NCBI GenBank assembly: GCA_949287095.1
Contig: CASEFA010000007.1
Span: 1 to 64,000 of the forward strand
Length of the DNA: 64,000 nucleotides
Direction: 5' to 3'
Origin: an uncultured Bacillota bacterium
Lineage (GTDB): Bacteria > Bacillota > Clostridia > Peptostreptococcales > Anaerovoracaceae
The notes under the pieces are model-generated. The model saw only the letters and a list, made by a program, of their open reading frames with translations. It was not told where the DNA came from and made no database searches. Below, piece after piece: positions 45,029-53,013 of the stretch (its first letter is position 1; the number at the start of each line of letters is the position of its first letter). A program made the translations under genes and the position numbers.

Positions 45029-45175
45029 ATCCGGAATCTCCGTTGTCGTATCCGGAGTCGCCATCGTCATAACCGGTGTTGCCGTCGTCATAGCCTGTGT
45101 TGCCGTAGCCGGAATTATTGTATCCGGAATCTCCGTTGTCATATCCGGAGTCGCCTCCGCCATGATTGGAGCTGA
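45018..45175 (-). repeat. Tandem coding repeat for Asp-Ser-Gly-Tyr-Asp units
   Basis: The 3' end of the lipoprotein gene is an imperfect array of about 15- to 24-bp units coding GDSGYDN, NTGYDDG and close variants. Near-identical units such as GATTCCGGATATGACAA recur. Such arrays can gain or lose units by slippage. The start codon of the VTC gene lies at the end of the array. Confidence 0.75.
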
Positions 45176-46064
45176 CTCCGCCGGATGCAGAATTACCGCT
45201 GTTATAGTCGGTGTAGTGGTAGTCGGTTACGCCATCATTTCCCGGGCCGTAATCCGTATCCTGATATGCGGCTCCGCCCGATCCTCCCGATGTTGCCGGT
45301 TTCTGAGCGGAAGATGAAGAAGCGGCTGATCCTGTTGAAGATGAAGGGGTCTTAATCTTTTCATGCTGCGCCTTTATAACCTTTCCGGTCACCGCATGTA
45401 CATCATATTCGTACTCCACCCCTCCTGCCTTGAACTCAAGCTCAAACACAGGGGTTCCATCGTCATGATCAAATTCCTTATCTTCGAAAACTGCGTCTTT
45501 AGCGCTTACACCTGCCTGAGCAAGGGCTATTTCCTGCGCCTTGGCAAGAGTGATATATCTCGAAGGCTGCCCCTCTTTTGCATAAGACTGATCGTAATCG
45601 TCATCGTCGATAGTTACTATTCCTGATCCGAGCTTGAGATTCTTCACGGCTTCCCTGGTGCTGTCACTTATCACTGTGAGAAAATCCTCGCTCGGCATAA
45701 TCGAACCCGGCTCCAGCTGGATGACTATGTTCTTCTCGTGTCCATCGATATCGTCTATAAAATATCCGGCCTCGTTAATCTCCGCAATCAGTTCAGCCAG
45801 AACGGTTCTGCATTCTTTTCCTATGTAGTCCGGATATGCTTCTACTATAGCCTTTCCATCGTCATTCGCTCCGGTTATTCCCGTAACCAGTCCGTCTTTG
45901 TCATATTCAATTTTAATTTCAGGATTTACGCTTAATGTGATAACTCCCGTTTCGTTTACTTCAGGCACTTCGCTCTGTGCAGTTCCGCCGCATCCGGTCA
46001 GAAGAACCATAGCCGCTATAGCCAGGGAAGATACCGCTGTTAATAGTTTTTTTCTCGTTTTCAT
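45018..46064 (-). CDS. RsgI-like lipoprotein with PepSY-like domain and SGYD repeats
   Basis: 348 residues. The lipobox LLTGCGG (Cys25) predicts a lipid anchor outside the membrane. Residues about 38-150 match the extracytoplasmic domain of RsgI (ITLSVNPEIKIEYDKDGLV, with the Asn-Pro pair at which RsgI proteins are known to self-cleave). A PepSY-like domain follows (ITLAKAQEIALAQAGVSAKD to TGKVIKA). A Ser/Gly linker and a C-terminal Asp-Ser-Gly-Tyr repeat tail end it. There is no anti-sigma N-terminus. It has its own SigI-type promoter. Confidence 0.8.
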   Translation of the reverse strand: MKTRKKLLTAVSSLAIAAMVLLTGCGGTAQSEVPEVNETGVITLSVNPEIKIEYDKDGLVTGITGANDDGKAIVEAYPDYIGKECRTVLAELIAEINEAGYFIDDIDGHEKNIVIQLEPGSIMPSEDFLTVISDSTREAVKNLKLGSGIVTIDDDDYDQSYAKEGQPSRYITLAKAQEIALAQAGVSAKDAVFEDKEFDHDDGTPVFELEFKAGGVEYEYDVHAVTGKVIKAQHEKIKTPSSSTGSAASSSSAQKPATSGGSGGAAYQDTDYGPGNDGVTDYHYTDYNSGNSASGGVSSNHGGGDSGYDNGDSGYNNSGYGNTGYDDGNTGYDDGDSGYDNGDSGYDD

Positions 46065-46116
46065 GATCAGGGTTCCTTTCTGTTTTTTTCTGTAGTTTTG
46101 CCTTGTACATATAGAT

Positions 46117-46144
46117 TACGTAAAGCTCTTTCGAAAAACGGGGT
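46117..46144 (-). promoter_or_regulatory. SigI-type promoter before the RsgI-like lipoprotein
   Basis: On the minus strand ACCCCG (46139-46144), 17 bp, ACGTA (46117-46121). It has the same two boxes at the same spacing as the element before sigI. C-rich -35 and CGWA -10 boxes are the form reported for SigI promoters. The ACCCCG also forms part of a small ACGG/CCGT hairpin with a T tract that could weakly end the rsgI message. Confidence 0.75.
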
Positions 46145-46157
46145 TGCCGTTGTTTTT

Positions 46158-47012
46158 TTAGTCATCGTTATCGTACCCGCTATTTTCCGAGTCATCATAA
46201 TCACTGTTTCCCGAGTCATCATCATATCCGCTGTTTCCTTGAGAGGTATATCCGGAATTGCCGTATCCCGAATCTCCCGACGGCTGCGGAGTCACCGGTG
46301 TTGTCGGCTTCGTCTGGGTCTGAGGCTTCGTCTGGGTCTGCGGCTGCAACTGTGACTGTGACTGTGACTGTGACTGAGGCTGCGGTTCCTTCCGCTGAGT
46401 CTCAGGTTCAGTCTCAGGTTCCGGATCCTGTTTCTCCACATCTGAATATTTTACAACCTCTATATTTACTGTAATCACATTTTCCAGATGGTGGCTGACC
46501 TCGTTTCTCATCTCGGTTCCATATTCTCTGAACAAAGCTTCTTCCGGAGCATCTATAGAAAATGACACCGTTCCCCCTTCAGACAGAAATCCCATGTCTA
46601 TCGCCCTGTCCACCAGATCATCGGCTACTTCGGTTTTTTCTTTCCCGCGGTAATCGTAACCTTCTATGAGGATATCTCCGTCTTCATTTTCGCCGTCCAG
46701 ACCTACCACATTCCCGCTGTGGTTAAGGTCTATGCTGACGGACGGGTTTATGTTCATATATATGGTAGAGTACGTGCTCATGTAGTCGTTATAGTAATTT
46801 ATACCGAATACCGCTATAAAGCAGGCTGCTACGGCTGCCGCACCGCTTATAATCCACTTCCCTGTCTTCCTGCGAATCTTATCTTCCATAAGTCGTGGAT
46901 TATTCACCCTTTGTCCCACCTGATATCCGGGATTTACAGCCTTCAGGAAGCGTCCCTCTTCATCCAGCAGAACTGCGCAGCCAGGGCGGCACTCCATTAC
47001 CAGATATTTCAT
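46158..47012 (-). CDS. rsgI: Anti-sigma factor RsgI, with SGYD-repeat tail
   Basis: 284 residues. The N-terminal RsgI domain (residues 1-45: CAVLLDEEGRFLKAV, GYQVGQRV) is cytoplasmic and holds SigI. One membrane helix is near 53-72 (ISGAAAVAACFIAVFGI). The outer domain has IYMNINPSVSIDLNHSG with the Asn-Pro self-cleavage pair. A Pro/Gln/Ser-rich stalk (QSQSQSQSQL) follows, and the tail repeats GDSGYGNSGY-like units. Other RsgI proteins end in carbohydrate-binding modules; this one ends in repeats. It overlaps sigI by 4 bp. Confidence 0.9.
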   Translation of the reverse strand: MKYLVMECRPGCAVLLDEEGRFLKAVNPGYQVGQRVNNPRLMEDKIRRKTGKWIISGAAAVAACFIAVFGINYYNDYMSTYSTIYMNINPSVSIDLNHSGNVVGLDGENEDGDILIEGYDYRGKEKTEVADDLVDRAIDMGFLSEGGTVSFSIDAPEEALFREYGTEMRNEVSHHLENVITVNIEVVKYSDVEKQDPEPETEPETQRKEPQPQSQSQSQSQLQPQTQTKPQTQTKPTTPVTPQPSGDSGYGNSGYTSQGNSGYDDDSGNSDYDDSENSGYDNDD

Positions 47013-47734
47013 TTTGCACTCACCCCCTCAGCCATATGTCTCAGATGACCTCTTATTATCTCAAATCCGTTAGTATAAATCAGCATGAGGGCCACCATAT
47101 ACTTTCTGTGTCTTTCAAGAGTTTTTTTCTCAACGCCGCTCCCTGCCGCCAGACTGCTTATGGGCAGCTTCCCCGAAGCGAGAAAATCCTTCATGATTTC
47201 ATGATTATCTATGGCGTACTTAAGGGCCCTTTTACAGGCGTTAAGAGTTCTGTCCTGCTTCGGGCAGTTTTCCGCAACATCGGTAAGACTTACGCCGAAC
47301 TTTGCCATCTCAGCCGTAAGTTCCTCTATTTCTTTTCGAGTCGCCTCTCTCGTCACCACTTCGTCCTGATAGTCCCGTTCGTCGGCAATTATCTCTCCAA
47401 TGGTGCCTCCTTCGTCGTCAGAAGGAGTATCCAGTGATATTACGGTTTTATGCCTCTGCTCTTTTCTGCTGAAATCTATAAGCCTGCTTTTTATAATCAT
47501 TGCCGCAAATTTCAGGAAAGCTCCTCTGTCTGCGGAATATGACACTATCGCCTCATGAAAGGCAATCATGGCTATGCTCAGCTCGTCGTCTTCTCCTTCC
47601 ACAGGAGGTCTGCCCATGAATCGCGCCGTTTCGGATTTTATAAAGGGCATATATTCTCTTATAAGACTGTCCGCAGCTGCTCTGTCTTTTCTGGCAGCAT
47701 TCACCTGCTCGACTATTCTGTGTTCCTCCTTCAT
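47009..47734 (-). CDS. sigI: RNA polymerase sigma factor SigI
   Basis: 241 residues. Region 2 is visible in ELSIAMIAFHEAIVSYSADRG and FLKFAAMIIKSRLIDFSRKE. The C-terminal SigI-specific domain has LTDVAENCPKQDRTLNACK and KKTLERHRKYMVALMLIYTNG. SigI factors respond to heat or to extracellular polysaccharides through membrane RsgI partners and regulate envelope or cellulosome genes. A matching promoter lies 28 bp upstream, so autoregulation is likely. Confidence 0.93.
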   Translation of the reverse strand: MKEEHRIVEQVNAARKDRAAADSLIREYMPFIKSETARFMGRPPVEGEDDELSIAMIAFHEAIVSYSADRGAFLKFAAMIIKSRLIDFSRKEQRHKTVISLDTPSDDEGGTIGEIIADERDYQDEVVTREATRKEIEELTAEMAKFGVSLTDVAENCPKQDRTLNACKRALKYAIDNHEIMKDFLASGKLPISSLAAGSGVEKKTLERHRKYMVALMLIYTNGFEIIRGHLRHMAEGVSAK

Positions 47735-47761
47735 GGCGACGGTCTCCTCTTTACTATAGAA

Positions 47762-47789
47762 TACGTAAGAATTACAGAAAAAGCGGGGT
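47762..47789 (-). promoter_or_regulatory. SigI-type promoter before sigI
   Basis: ACCCCG (47784-47789), 17 bp, ACGTA (47762-47766) on the minus strand. The -35 box is also one arm of the terminator of the upstream operon, so the two signals share DNA. Confidence 0.78.
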
Positions 47790-47803
47790 CGTCCCCGCTT
47801 TTA
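47779..47803 (-). terminator. Terminator of the glutamate fermentation operon
   Basis: AAAGCGGGG and CCCCGCTTT pair across an ACGA loop and are followed by TTCTG on the minus strand, 40 bp after the citXG stop. Confidence 0.75.
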
Positions 47804-47844
47804 TTCTGTTTACCTACAATATTCATATGTATTCAGAAAACTGT

Positions 47845-49407
47845 CTATCCCGATTCGGTTAAATTTACGTTAAGTTTTCGTAAAGCCGCAGCCGCAAACA
47901 GGCACAGTCCCAGAAGGTCTGCGCTGCCGCCCGGGCTTATATTTTTCTCTATACACTTCCTGTCAAGGTCTGCAAGGGCCTCCCTTATATCAAAGCCTGA
48001 AGTTCCGTACTTTTTCAAAATGCCGGCGGCTTCGGATTTAAGCCATTTTGCCGCCTCAGTACCTCCGCGGGCGATGACGTTGGTGTCTTCCGCCTCGGCG
48101 ATTATTGCGGTCAAAGCCTTCAGCGCGGCGGCTTCCGCATCGCCTGTTGCAAGCTCTGCCTTCAAAGCGGGCAGACCCGTGTCAAAAACCGTCGGATAGC
48201 CTGCCGCCGCTTCGCCTCTGATTCCGCTGATTCCGTATTCGTTCTTTATGCGCGCGCCCGCGGTGTCATCGCTTACGGTAAGATCGGTAAATTTGCGTCC
48301 AAGCCACAGAACGTTTTCTCTGAAACTGCTTCCCAGGGTACTACCTGACTCAGCCCCCCGGCCCACCTCTGCGACATCGCTCATTTCTGCGGCCTTGCTC
48401 ATTCCGGCGGCGCAGGCGAAAATGCCCATGGAGAAAATAGCACCTTTGTGGGTATTTACTCCGCCCGTTGCGGCGAGCATGGTCTTTTCGGCGTCTTTGC
48501 CGAGGGCTACAAGGCTGTCCGTTATGCCTTCATCTCCCGTTAGGCCCAGGTATATTCCCGCATATGCGCAGTCCGTGAAGTAGCCGCGGAGCGACTCGGC
48601 GCTTCTTGTGAAAGTTTCTTCGTCCATATCCCTGTGGGCTCCCGAATTAAACCTGTCCACGAGGCCCGGCTTCGGGCCGACGTGAACTTCCGCAAGAAGG
48701 GAATTTACCGCCTGCCCGGAAATCCGGCGCGCCGTCTCGTCTGCCCGGGCCGACGCCATTATCTCTATCTGCTTTTCAAGAACCTCTTCGGTGGAATGGG
48801 CTCTGCTCCGCCCGCATATAAACGCGGGTTTACCGCAAAGTATGCAGGTGCGGCCGGACGCACCCAGATCCGTCCTTGATACTTTTGTGCCGTCAGGTTT
48901 TATCACGTCTATATCGAAAATCCTTCCGAGTGGGTGAAGCTCCTCTGTTTCGGCGGTTATGAGCTTTACCCTTTCGGGCTCTGCATACGCAATAGCCGTG
49001 TACTCACGGCCTGCAATTCCCTCCGTGATTTCGGCTGTTCTTGTTTCAATTCCGGCTGCTGCAAGGGATCCTGAAATCATCTCCACGCCCCTGTCAAATG
49101 CCCACGAAAACAGGGAGCAGCTTTTGACTGCTCCCGCGATGTTTAATGTAAAGCTGATAAGAGAAAACGCTTCGGGCTTTTGCGGGCCTGCGAACTGCCG
49201 CGAACTTCCGGACTGCTGCGACTCATCTAACTGCTGTAACGCTGCGAACTGCCGCCGCTCCGCCTCGATGAAAGCTTGCTGTCTGCGAACTCGTTCTTCT
49301 CTGGCGTCCAGTATGTCGGAAAGGGCGGCGCATCTGCCCTCGTCGTACATTTTTCCTATCCCGTCCGCTGCGGCCTTTGTCAGAGCCTTTAAAGCTTTTT
49401 CTCTCAT
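47845..49407 (-). CDS. citXG: CitX-CitG fusion: lyase prosthetic-group synthesis and transfer
   Basis: 520 residues. The N-terminal part is CitX (apo-ACP phosphoribosyl-dephospho-CoA transferase), with ILDAREERVRRQ, LGRIFDIDVI and RTCILCGKPAFICGRSRAHS. From about residue 225 on is CitG (triphosphoribosyl-dephospho-CoA synthase), with LLAEVHVGPKPGLVDRFNSGAH and GGVNTHKGAIFSMG. Residues about 45-80 carry an odd Gln/Ser/Ala-rich insertion (FAALQQLDESQQSGSSRQFA), while usual CitX goes straight to SFTLNIAG. It is the last gene of the operon. Confidence 0.9.
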   Translation of the reverse strand: MREKALKALTKAAADGIGKMYDEGRCAALSDILDAREERVRRQQAFIEAERRQFAALQQLDESQQSGSSRQFAGPQKPEAFSLISFTLNIAGAVKSCSLFSWAFDRGVEMISGSLAAAGIETRTAEITEGIAGREYTAIAYAEPERVKLITAETEELHPLGRIFDIDVIKPDGTKVSRTDLGASGRTCILCGKPAFICGRSRAHSTEEVLEKQIEIMASARADETARRISGQAVNSLLAEVHVGPKPGLVDRFNSGAHRDMDEETFTRSAESLRGYFTDCAYAGIYLGLTGDEGITDSLVALGKDAEKTMLAATGGVNTHKGAIFSMGIFACAAGMSKAAEMSDVAEVGRGAESGSTLGSSFRENVLWLGRKFTDLTVSDDTAGARIKNEYGISGIRGEAAAGYPTVFDTGLPALKAELATGDAEAAALKALTAIIAEAEDTNVIARGGTEAAKWLKSEAAGILKKYGTSGFDIREALADLDRKCIEKNISPGGSADLLGLCLFAAAALRKLNVNLTESG

Positions 49408-50433
49408 TTAAAACTTTTCCTTTATCAAAGATTTTGTCACGTCCGGGACCAGAGAAAGAGCCTCGCCAGTTTTTCCCGAAGCGAGAAGCTGGCGCACTCT
49501 CGACGCGCTTATGGCTCTGCCGTCGCCGTCCGTTACCCTTTCAAGCTCTGTAACCTTCACTCCGTATTCCGGCAGGATCCTCTTCATTGCCTCATTGTAT
49601 GCGGCGGTAACAGGGGAAAAGGGCTCCGTTCCCACGAAGCGCACGTCTATTCCCAGAGGCCCTGCCAGATACTCGCCGAATATACGAAGATCCAGCTCAC
49701 AGCTGATATCGTCCGCCCGGGTTTTGTCCTTAAGGAAGTACGTCGGGAAAACCGCCCGGGAAATCATGTAGTCGCCTGACCTGTGCACTATGACGTTCTC
49801 AATGTCGGCAACTCCCGCCTTCACCGTCATGTACCTTTCCTCGGTAGTGAAAAGGCTTGCATCTTCAGATACAACGAAAAGGTGAAGAATGTCGCACTCC
49901 GCCGCCGCTTTTTCGATAAGATACCTGTGTCCGAGGGTGAATGGATTGCAGTTGGCGACTATTGCGCCGGTTCTCTTCGCCGCATGAAACTCCGGAAACT
50001 TCTCCGCAGTTTCAGCCTTTAAATTCTCCACAAACTCGTCGATTCCGCCTTTTTTGTTTTCCATGAAGAGCACGTCCTTTGTCCGAAGTACGGGGTAAAA
50101 GGACACCCCCGAAAACTGGGCGATGTTTTCCGGCTTCGTGTAGAGAAACAGATGGGTTATTCCCCGGCGGACGGCTTCATCGGTAATAAGCGATATGACT
50201 CTTGCCGTCAGGTTTTCTCCCCGGTGGCTTTCGGCCACAGCAATACACTTTATCACCTTTCCCGAAAGAGAGCCCGCAGCCGCAGGGGTTCCATCGTCCT
50301 CGCAGAGCATGACGGAGTAATCCACGGTATCGTCGTAGTCAAGGCCGGAATCCGAGAGAAAGGATACCAGCTTTTCTCTTTTACGTCCTTTAAAAGGAGC
50401 GCCTGTCTCCTCGTAAAGCTGTCCGTAAGCCAT
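49408..50433 (-). CDS. citC: [Citrate (pro-3S)-lyase] ligase, CitC
   Basis: 341 residues. An N-terminal GNAT-like domain (ESHRGENLTARVISLI) precedes a cytidylyltransferase-like domain with NCNPFTLGHRYLIEKAA. CitC acetylates the thiol of the lyase acyl-carrier prosthetic group, switching the lyase on. In this operon the lyase is probably citramalate lyase, which needs the same activation. Only 2 bp separate it from citF. Confidence 0.92.
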   Translation of the reverse strand: MAYGQLYEETGAPFKGRKREKLVSFLSDSGLDYDDTVDYSVMLCEDDGTPAAAGSLSGKVIKCIAVAESHRGENLTARVISLITDEAVRRGITHLFLYTKPENIAQFSGVSFYPVLRTKDVLFMENKKGGIDEFVENLKAETAEKFPEFHAAKRTGAIVANCNPFTLGHRYLIEKAAAECDILHLFVVSEDASLFTTEERYMTVKAGVADIENVIVHRSGDYMISRAVFPTYFLKDKTRADDISCELDLRIFGEYLAGPLGIDVRFVGTEPFSPVTAAYNEAMKRILPEYGVKVTELERVTDGDGRAISASRVRQLLASGKTGEALSLVPDVTKSLIKEKF

Positions 50434-50435
50434 TC

Positions 50436-51854
50436 CTATTCTCCCGCTACCTGATGAATCTCGTCGAGAAGTGTTCCGTCCCTGTAGAGAACCTTTGCGA
50501 TGACCTTGTCTCCCTGATTTATCGGCTTAGGCACGCCGGTTATTTTTTCGCCTATGGCCTTGAGCTCTTTAATGTCGACTACAGGAAGTCCCTTCGCTTT
50601 GAGAGCCTCCTCCAGCTGACGGTTTTTCTCTATGGAAGTATTCACTGCGATTCCTCTCTGGGTTACCACCACGTCAACGGTGCTTCCCGGCGTGGAGATG
50701 CAGTGGCATCTGTCCGTTATAAGCGGAAGTCTTGCCCTTACCAGCGGTGCAAGGATTATTGCAAGTTTTGCTCCTGCCGCCGTATCGCTGTGACCTCCGG
50801 AGCCTCCCATGATGTATCCGTTAGAATCGGTGTGGACGTTTACGTTAAAGTCCGTGTCCACCTGGGTCGCGCCGAGAAGAACCACATCAAGGCTGTCAAC
50901 TGCGGCGCTTCTTCCGCTTACGCCTGCGTACTGTTCTGCGCTGACCTCCATGTGGCGAGGGTCGTTGTTTATGGATTCTATAGCCTTAAGGTCAAAGCAC
51001 TGAACGTCTATAAGGGACTCAAAGCAGCCCTCGTTCAGCATGTCGACCATATATCCGGTGATTCCGCCCATGCCGAAGCTTCCTTTGATTCCGCCCGCCA
51101 ACATCTTTTCCTTTACGTACTTTGCAGCGGCAAGGGTCGCGCCGCCGGCTCCCGTCTGGAATGAAAATCCGTCTTTGAGAAGTCCGGAGGCCTCTATTAC
51201 CTCGGCTGCATACTGGGCGATTCTCAGGCCTACAGGGTCTCTTGTTATCTGGGTAGTTCCCGAAACGATTCCCTTAGGGTCGCCTATTTCGTCAACCTCT
51301 ACCACGTAGTCCACATAGACCTCCGGAATGGAGAATCCCGGAAGAGGATAAGGTCTGAGGTTGTCCGTTATTACTACTACTTTGTCTGCGGTCTGGGCGT
51401 CGGCAAAGGCGTAGCCCATGGAGCCGCAGGCGGATTTTCCGTATTTTCCCGTGCAGTTTCCCATGCAGTCTGCGGAAGGCGCCGCCACGAAGGCCACGTC
51501 AACGTGGGACGTTCTCTTTATCATGTCCGAGGCTCTGCCGCCGTGGGTTCTGAAGACCGCAGGGTTCTTAAGCATTCCCCTTGAAACGGCTCTGCCCACT
51601 TTTGCGCCCATGTATCCGCACTCTATACCCGTAACGACGCCGTCCTTCATATAGCCGATGAGGGGCTCGTGGCAGTCGAATATGGAGCTGGCGTTTACGG
51701 TTATATCCTTAATTCCTTTTTCTGCGATGACCTCCATCACCATGTTGAGGACTTTGTCGCCGTTTCTCATGTGATGATGAAAGGACACGGTCATGCCGTC
51801 TTTGATCCCGCAAAGCTCGACGGCCTCTTTTATAGATGAAATCAACTTGCTCAC
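50436..51854 (-). CDS. citF: Citrate/citramalate lyase alpha subunit (acyl-CoA transferase)
   Basis: 472 residues, starting with GTG (GTGA overlap with citE). The subunit exchanges acetyl on the acyl carrier for the incoming hydroxy acid. Visible are ISSIKEAVELCGIKDGMTVSF, PSADCMGNCTGKYGKSACGS, QTGAGGATLAAAKYV and MGGSGGHSDTAAGA. In methylaspartate fermenters the homologous complex acts on citramalate, and all other genes for that route are in this operon. So citramalate is the better substrate call, though this rests on context. Confidence 0.9.
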   Translation of the reverse strand: MSKLISSIKEAVELCGIKDGMTVSFHHHMRNGDKVLNMVMEVIAEKGIKDITVNASSIFDCHEPLIGYMKDGVVTGIECGYMGAKVGRAVSRGMLKNPAVFRTHGGRASDMIKRTSHVDVAFVAAPSADCMGNCTGKYGKSACGSMGYAFADAQTADKVVVITDNLRPYPLPGFSIPEVYVDYVVEVDEIGDPKGIVSGTTQITRDPVGLRIAQYAAEVIEASGLLKDGFSFQTGAGGATLAAAKYVKEKMLAGGIKGSFGMGGITGYMVDMLNEGCFESLIDVQCFDLKAIESINNDPRHMEVSAEQYAGVSGRSAAVDSLDVVLLGATQVDTDFNVNVHTDSNGYIMGGSGGHSDTAAGAKLAIILAPLVRARLPLITDRCHCISTPGSTVDVVVTQRGIAVNTSIEKNRQLEEALKAKGLPVVDIKELKAIGEKITGVPKPINQGDKVIAKVLYRDGTLLDEIHQVAGE

Positions 51855-52726
51855 TGTCTTACGCCTCCAAACATTGCTTCTTCCATTTCAATTACCTGTT
51901 TTGCCCTGTTAACTATAGGCGCGTCTATCATCTTGCCCCTGAGCGCGACTACACCTTTGCCCTGACGCTTGGCCTCCTCGATGGTGTCCATAACCTCGTG
52001 AGCGTAGTCTATCTCTTCCTGAGTAGGGCTGAATATCTCGTTTATGGCGGCAACGTGTCCCGGAGAGATGGAGGACTTTCCGGAAAAGCCCAGGCTCTTC
52101 GCAAGCTCTGCGTCCTTTCTCAGTCCCTCCATGTCGTTTACGTCGGTAAACGGCGTGTCGTACACGTCTATTCCGCAGGCTCTCGCCGCGCAGACCATTC
52201 TGCTGCGGGCGTAGAATATCTCGTTTCCTTCCTTCGTGCGCTTGCATCTCAGGTCGGCGGTAAGATCCTCGCCGCCTAAAAGCATGGCTCTCACTCTCTT
52301 GTCCGCTCCCGCTATGGCAAAGGCGTTTTCAACGCCGAGGGCGGTCTCTATGAGAGGGATGATTCCCACCGTTCCCTCGGGAATTCCGTATTCCTTTTCA
52401 AGGCCTGCGATGTAATCCGCCACCTGCTTTACGGTTTCAGGTCCGCCCACCTTCGTCGGCATGATCATGGACGGACGGCACTTAACGACTTCTCTCAGGT
52501 CCTCCTTCCAGAAATCGGTGTCAACCGGATTTATTCTCACGATGACCTCGCAGCCCGTGTCTCCCATGGTCTGAAGCATGCTTCTCACCAGAATCCTTGC
52601 GGAGTCCTTTTCGGCAGGGGATACGGCGTCCTCAAGGTCCAGTATGACGCTGTCGGCTCCCAGTATGTCAAAGTTCATGAGCAGGTTAGGCGAATTTCCC
52701 GGAACAAAGAGCATAGTCCTTCTCAT
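51851..52726 (-). CDS. citE: Citrate/citramalate lyase beta subunit
   Basis: 291 residues of the HpcH/HpaI-CitE TIM-barrel family. MRRTMLFVPGNSPNLL is the family opening; magnesium ligands are expected in DSVILDLEDAVSPAEKDSAR and LLGGEDLTADL. It performs the retro-aldol cleavage of the acyl-carrier-bound hydroxy acid, giving pyruvate if the substrate is citramalate. It overlaps citD by one base and citF by four. Confidence 0.92.
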   Translation of the reverse strand: MRRTMLFVPGNSPNLLMNFDILGADSVILDLEDAVSPAEKDSARILVRSMLQTMGDTGCEVIVRINPVDTDFWKEDLREVVKCRPSMIMPTKVGGPETVKQVADYIAGLEKEYGIPEGTVGIIPLIETALGVENAFAIAGADKRVRAMLLGGEDLTADLRCKRTKEGNEIFYARSRMVCAARACGIDVYDTPFTDVNDMEGLRKDAELAKSLGFSGKSSISPGHVAAINEIFSPTQEEIDYAHEVMDTIEEAKRQGKGVVALRGKMIDAPIVNRAKQVIEMEEAMFGGVRQ

Positions 52727-52992
52727 TACATTTCACCTCCCGCTCTCTTAAGGGCCGTCTCGACTCTCGCTCTTATGACGCAGTCAACGGCTCCTCTGTC
52801 GTTTATGGTGATTTTGGCCTTTGATACCCCCAGGGCATCAGTCACGGCCTTCACCTGACTTATAATCTCGTCCTTAAACTGCTCGTATACCACCGAGGTG
52901 AGATCCACCTCAAGCGTGTCAAAAGGCTCAGCCACCACGTATGCGTCGCTGGACTCCAGCGTTCCCGCAGTGGCAGTCTTTTTAATTTCCAT
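52726..52992 (-). CDS. citD: Citrate/citramalate lyase acyl-carrier subunit
   Basis: 88 residues. The attachment serine for the phosphoribosyl-dephospho-CoA group is in GTLESSDAYVV. VDLTSVVYEQFKDEI is the second family segment. The acetyl-thioester on this arm is exchanged during catalysis. The small size and position before citE are normal. Confidence 0.92.
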   Translation of the reverse strand: MEIKKTATAGTLESSDAYVVAEPFDTLEVDLTSVVYEQFKDEIISQVKAVTDALGVSKAKITINDRGAVDCVIRARVETALKRAGGEM

Positions 52993-53013
52993 TTTTGACG
53001 CCTCCTGTTTATA

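Noticed and set aside
44330-45163. VTC gene starting at 45163 with a Thr/Met/Pro-rich N-terminus
   Set aside because: That part is the SGYD repeat array read in another phase; the ATG at 45028 begins the conserved domain.
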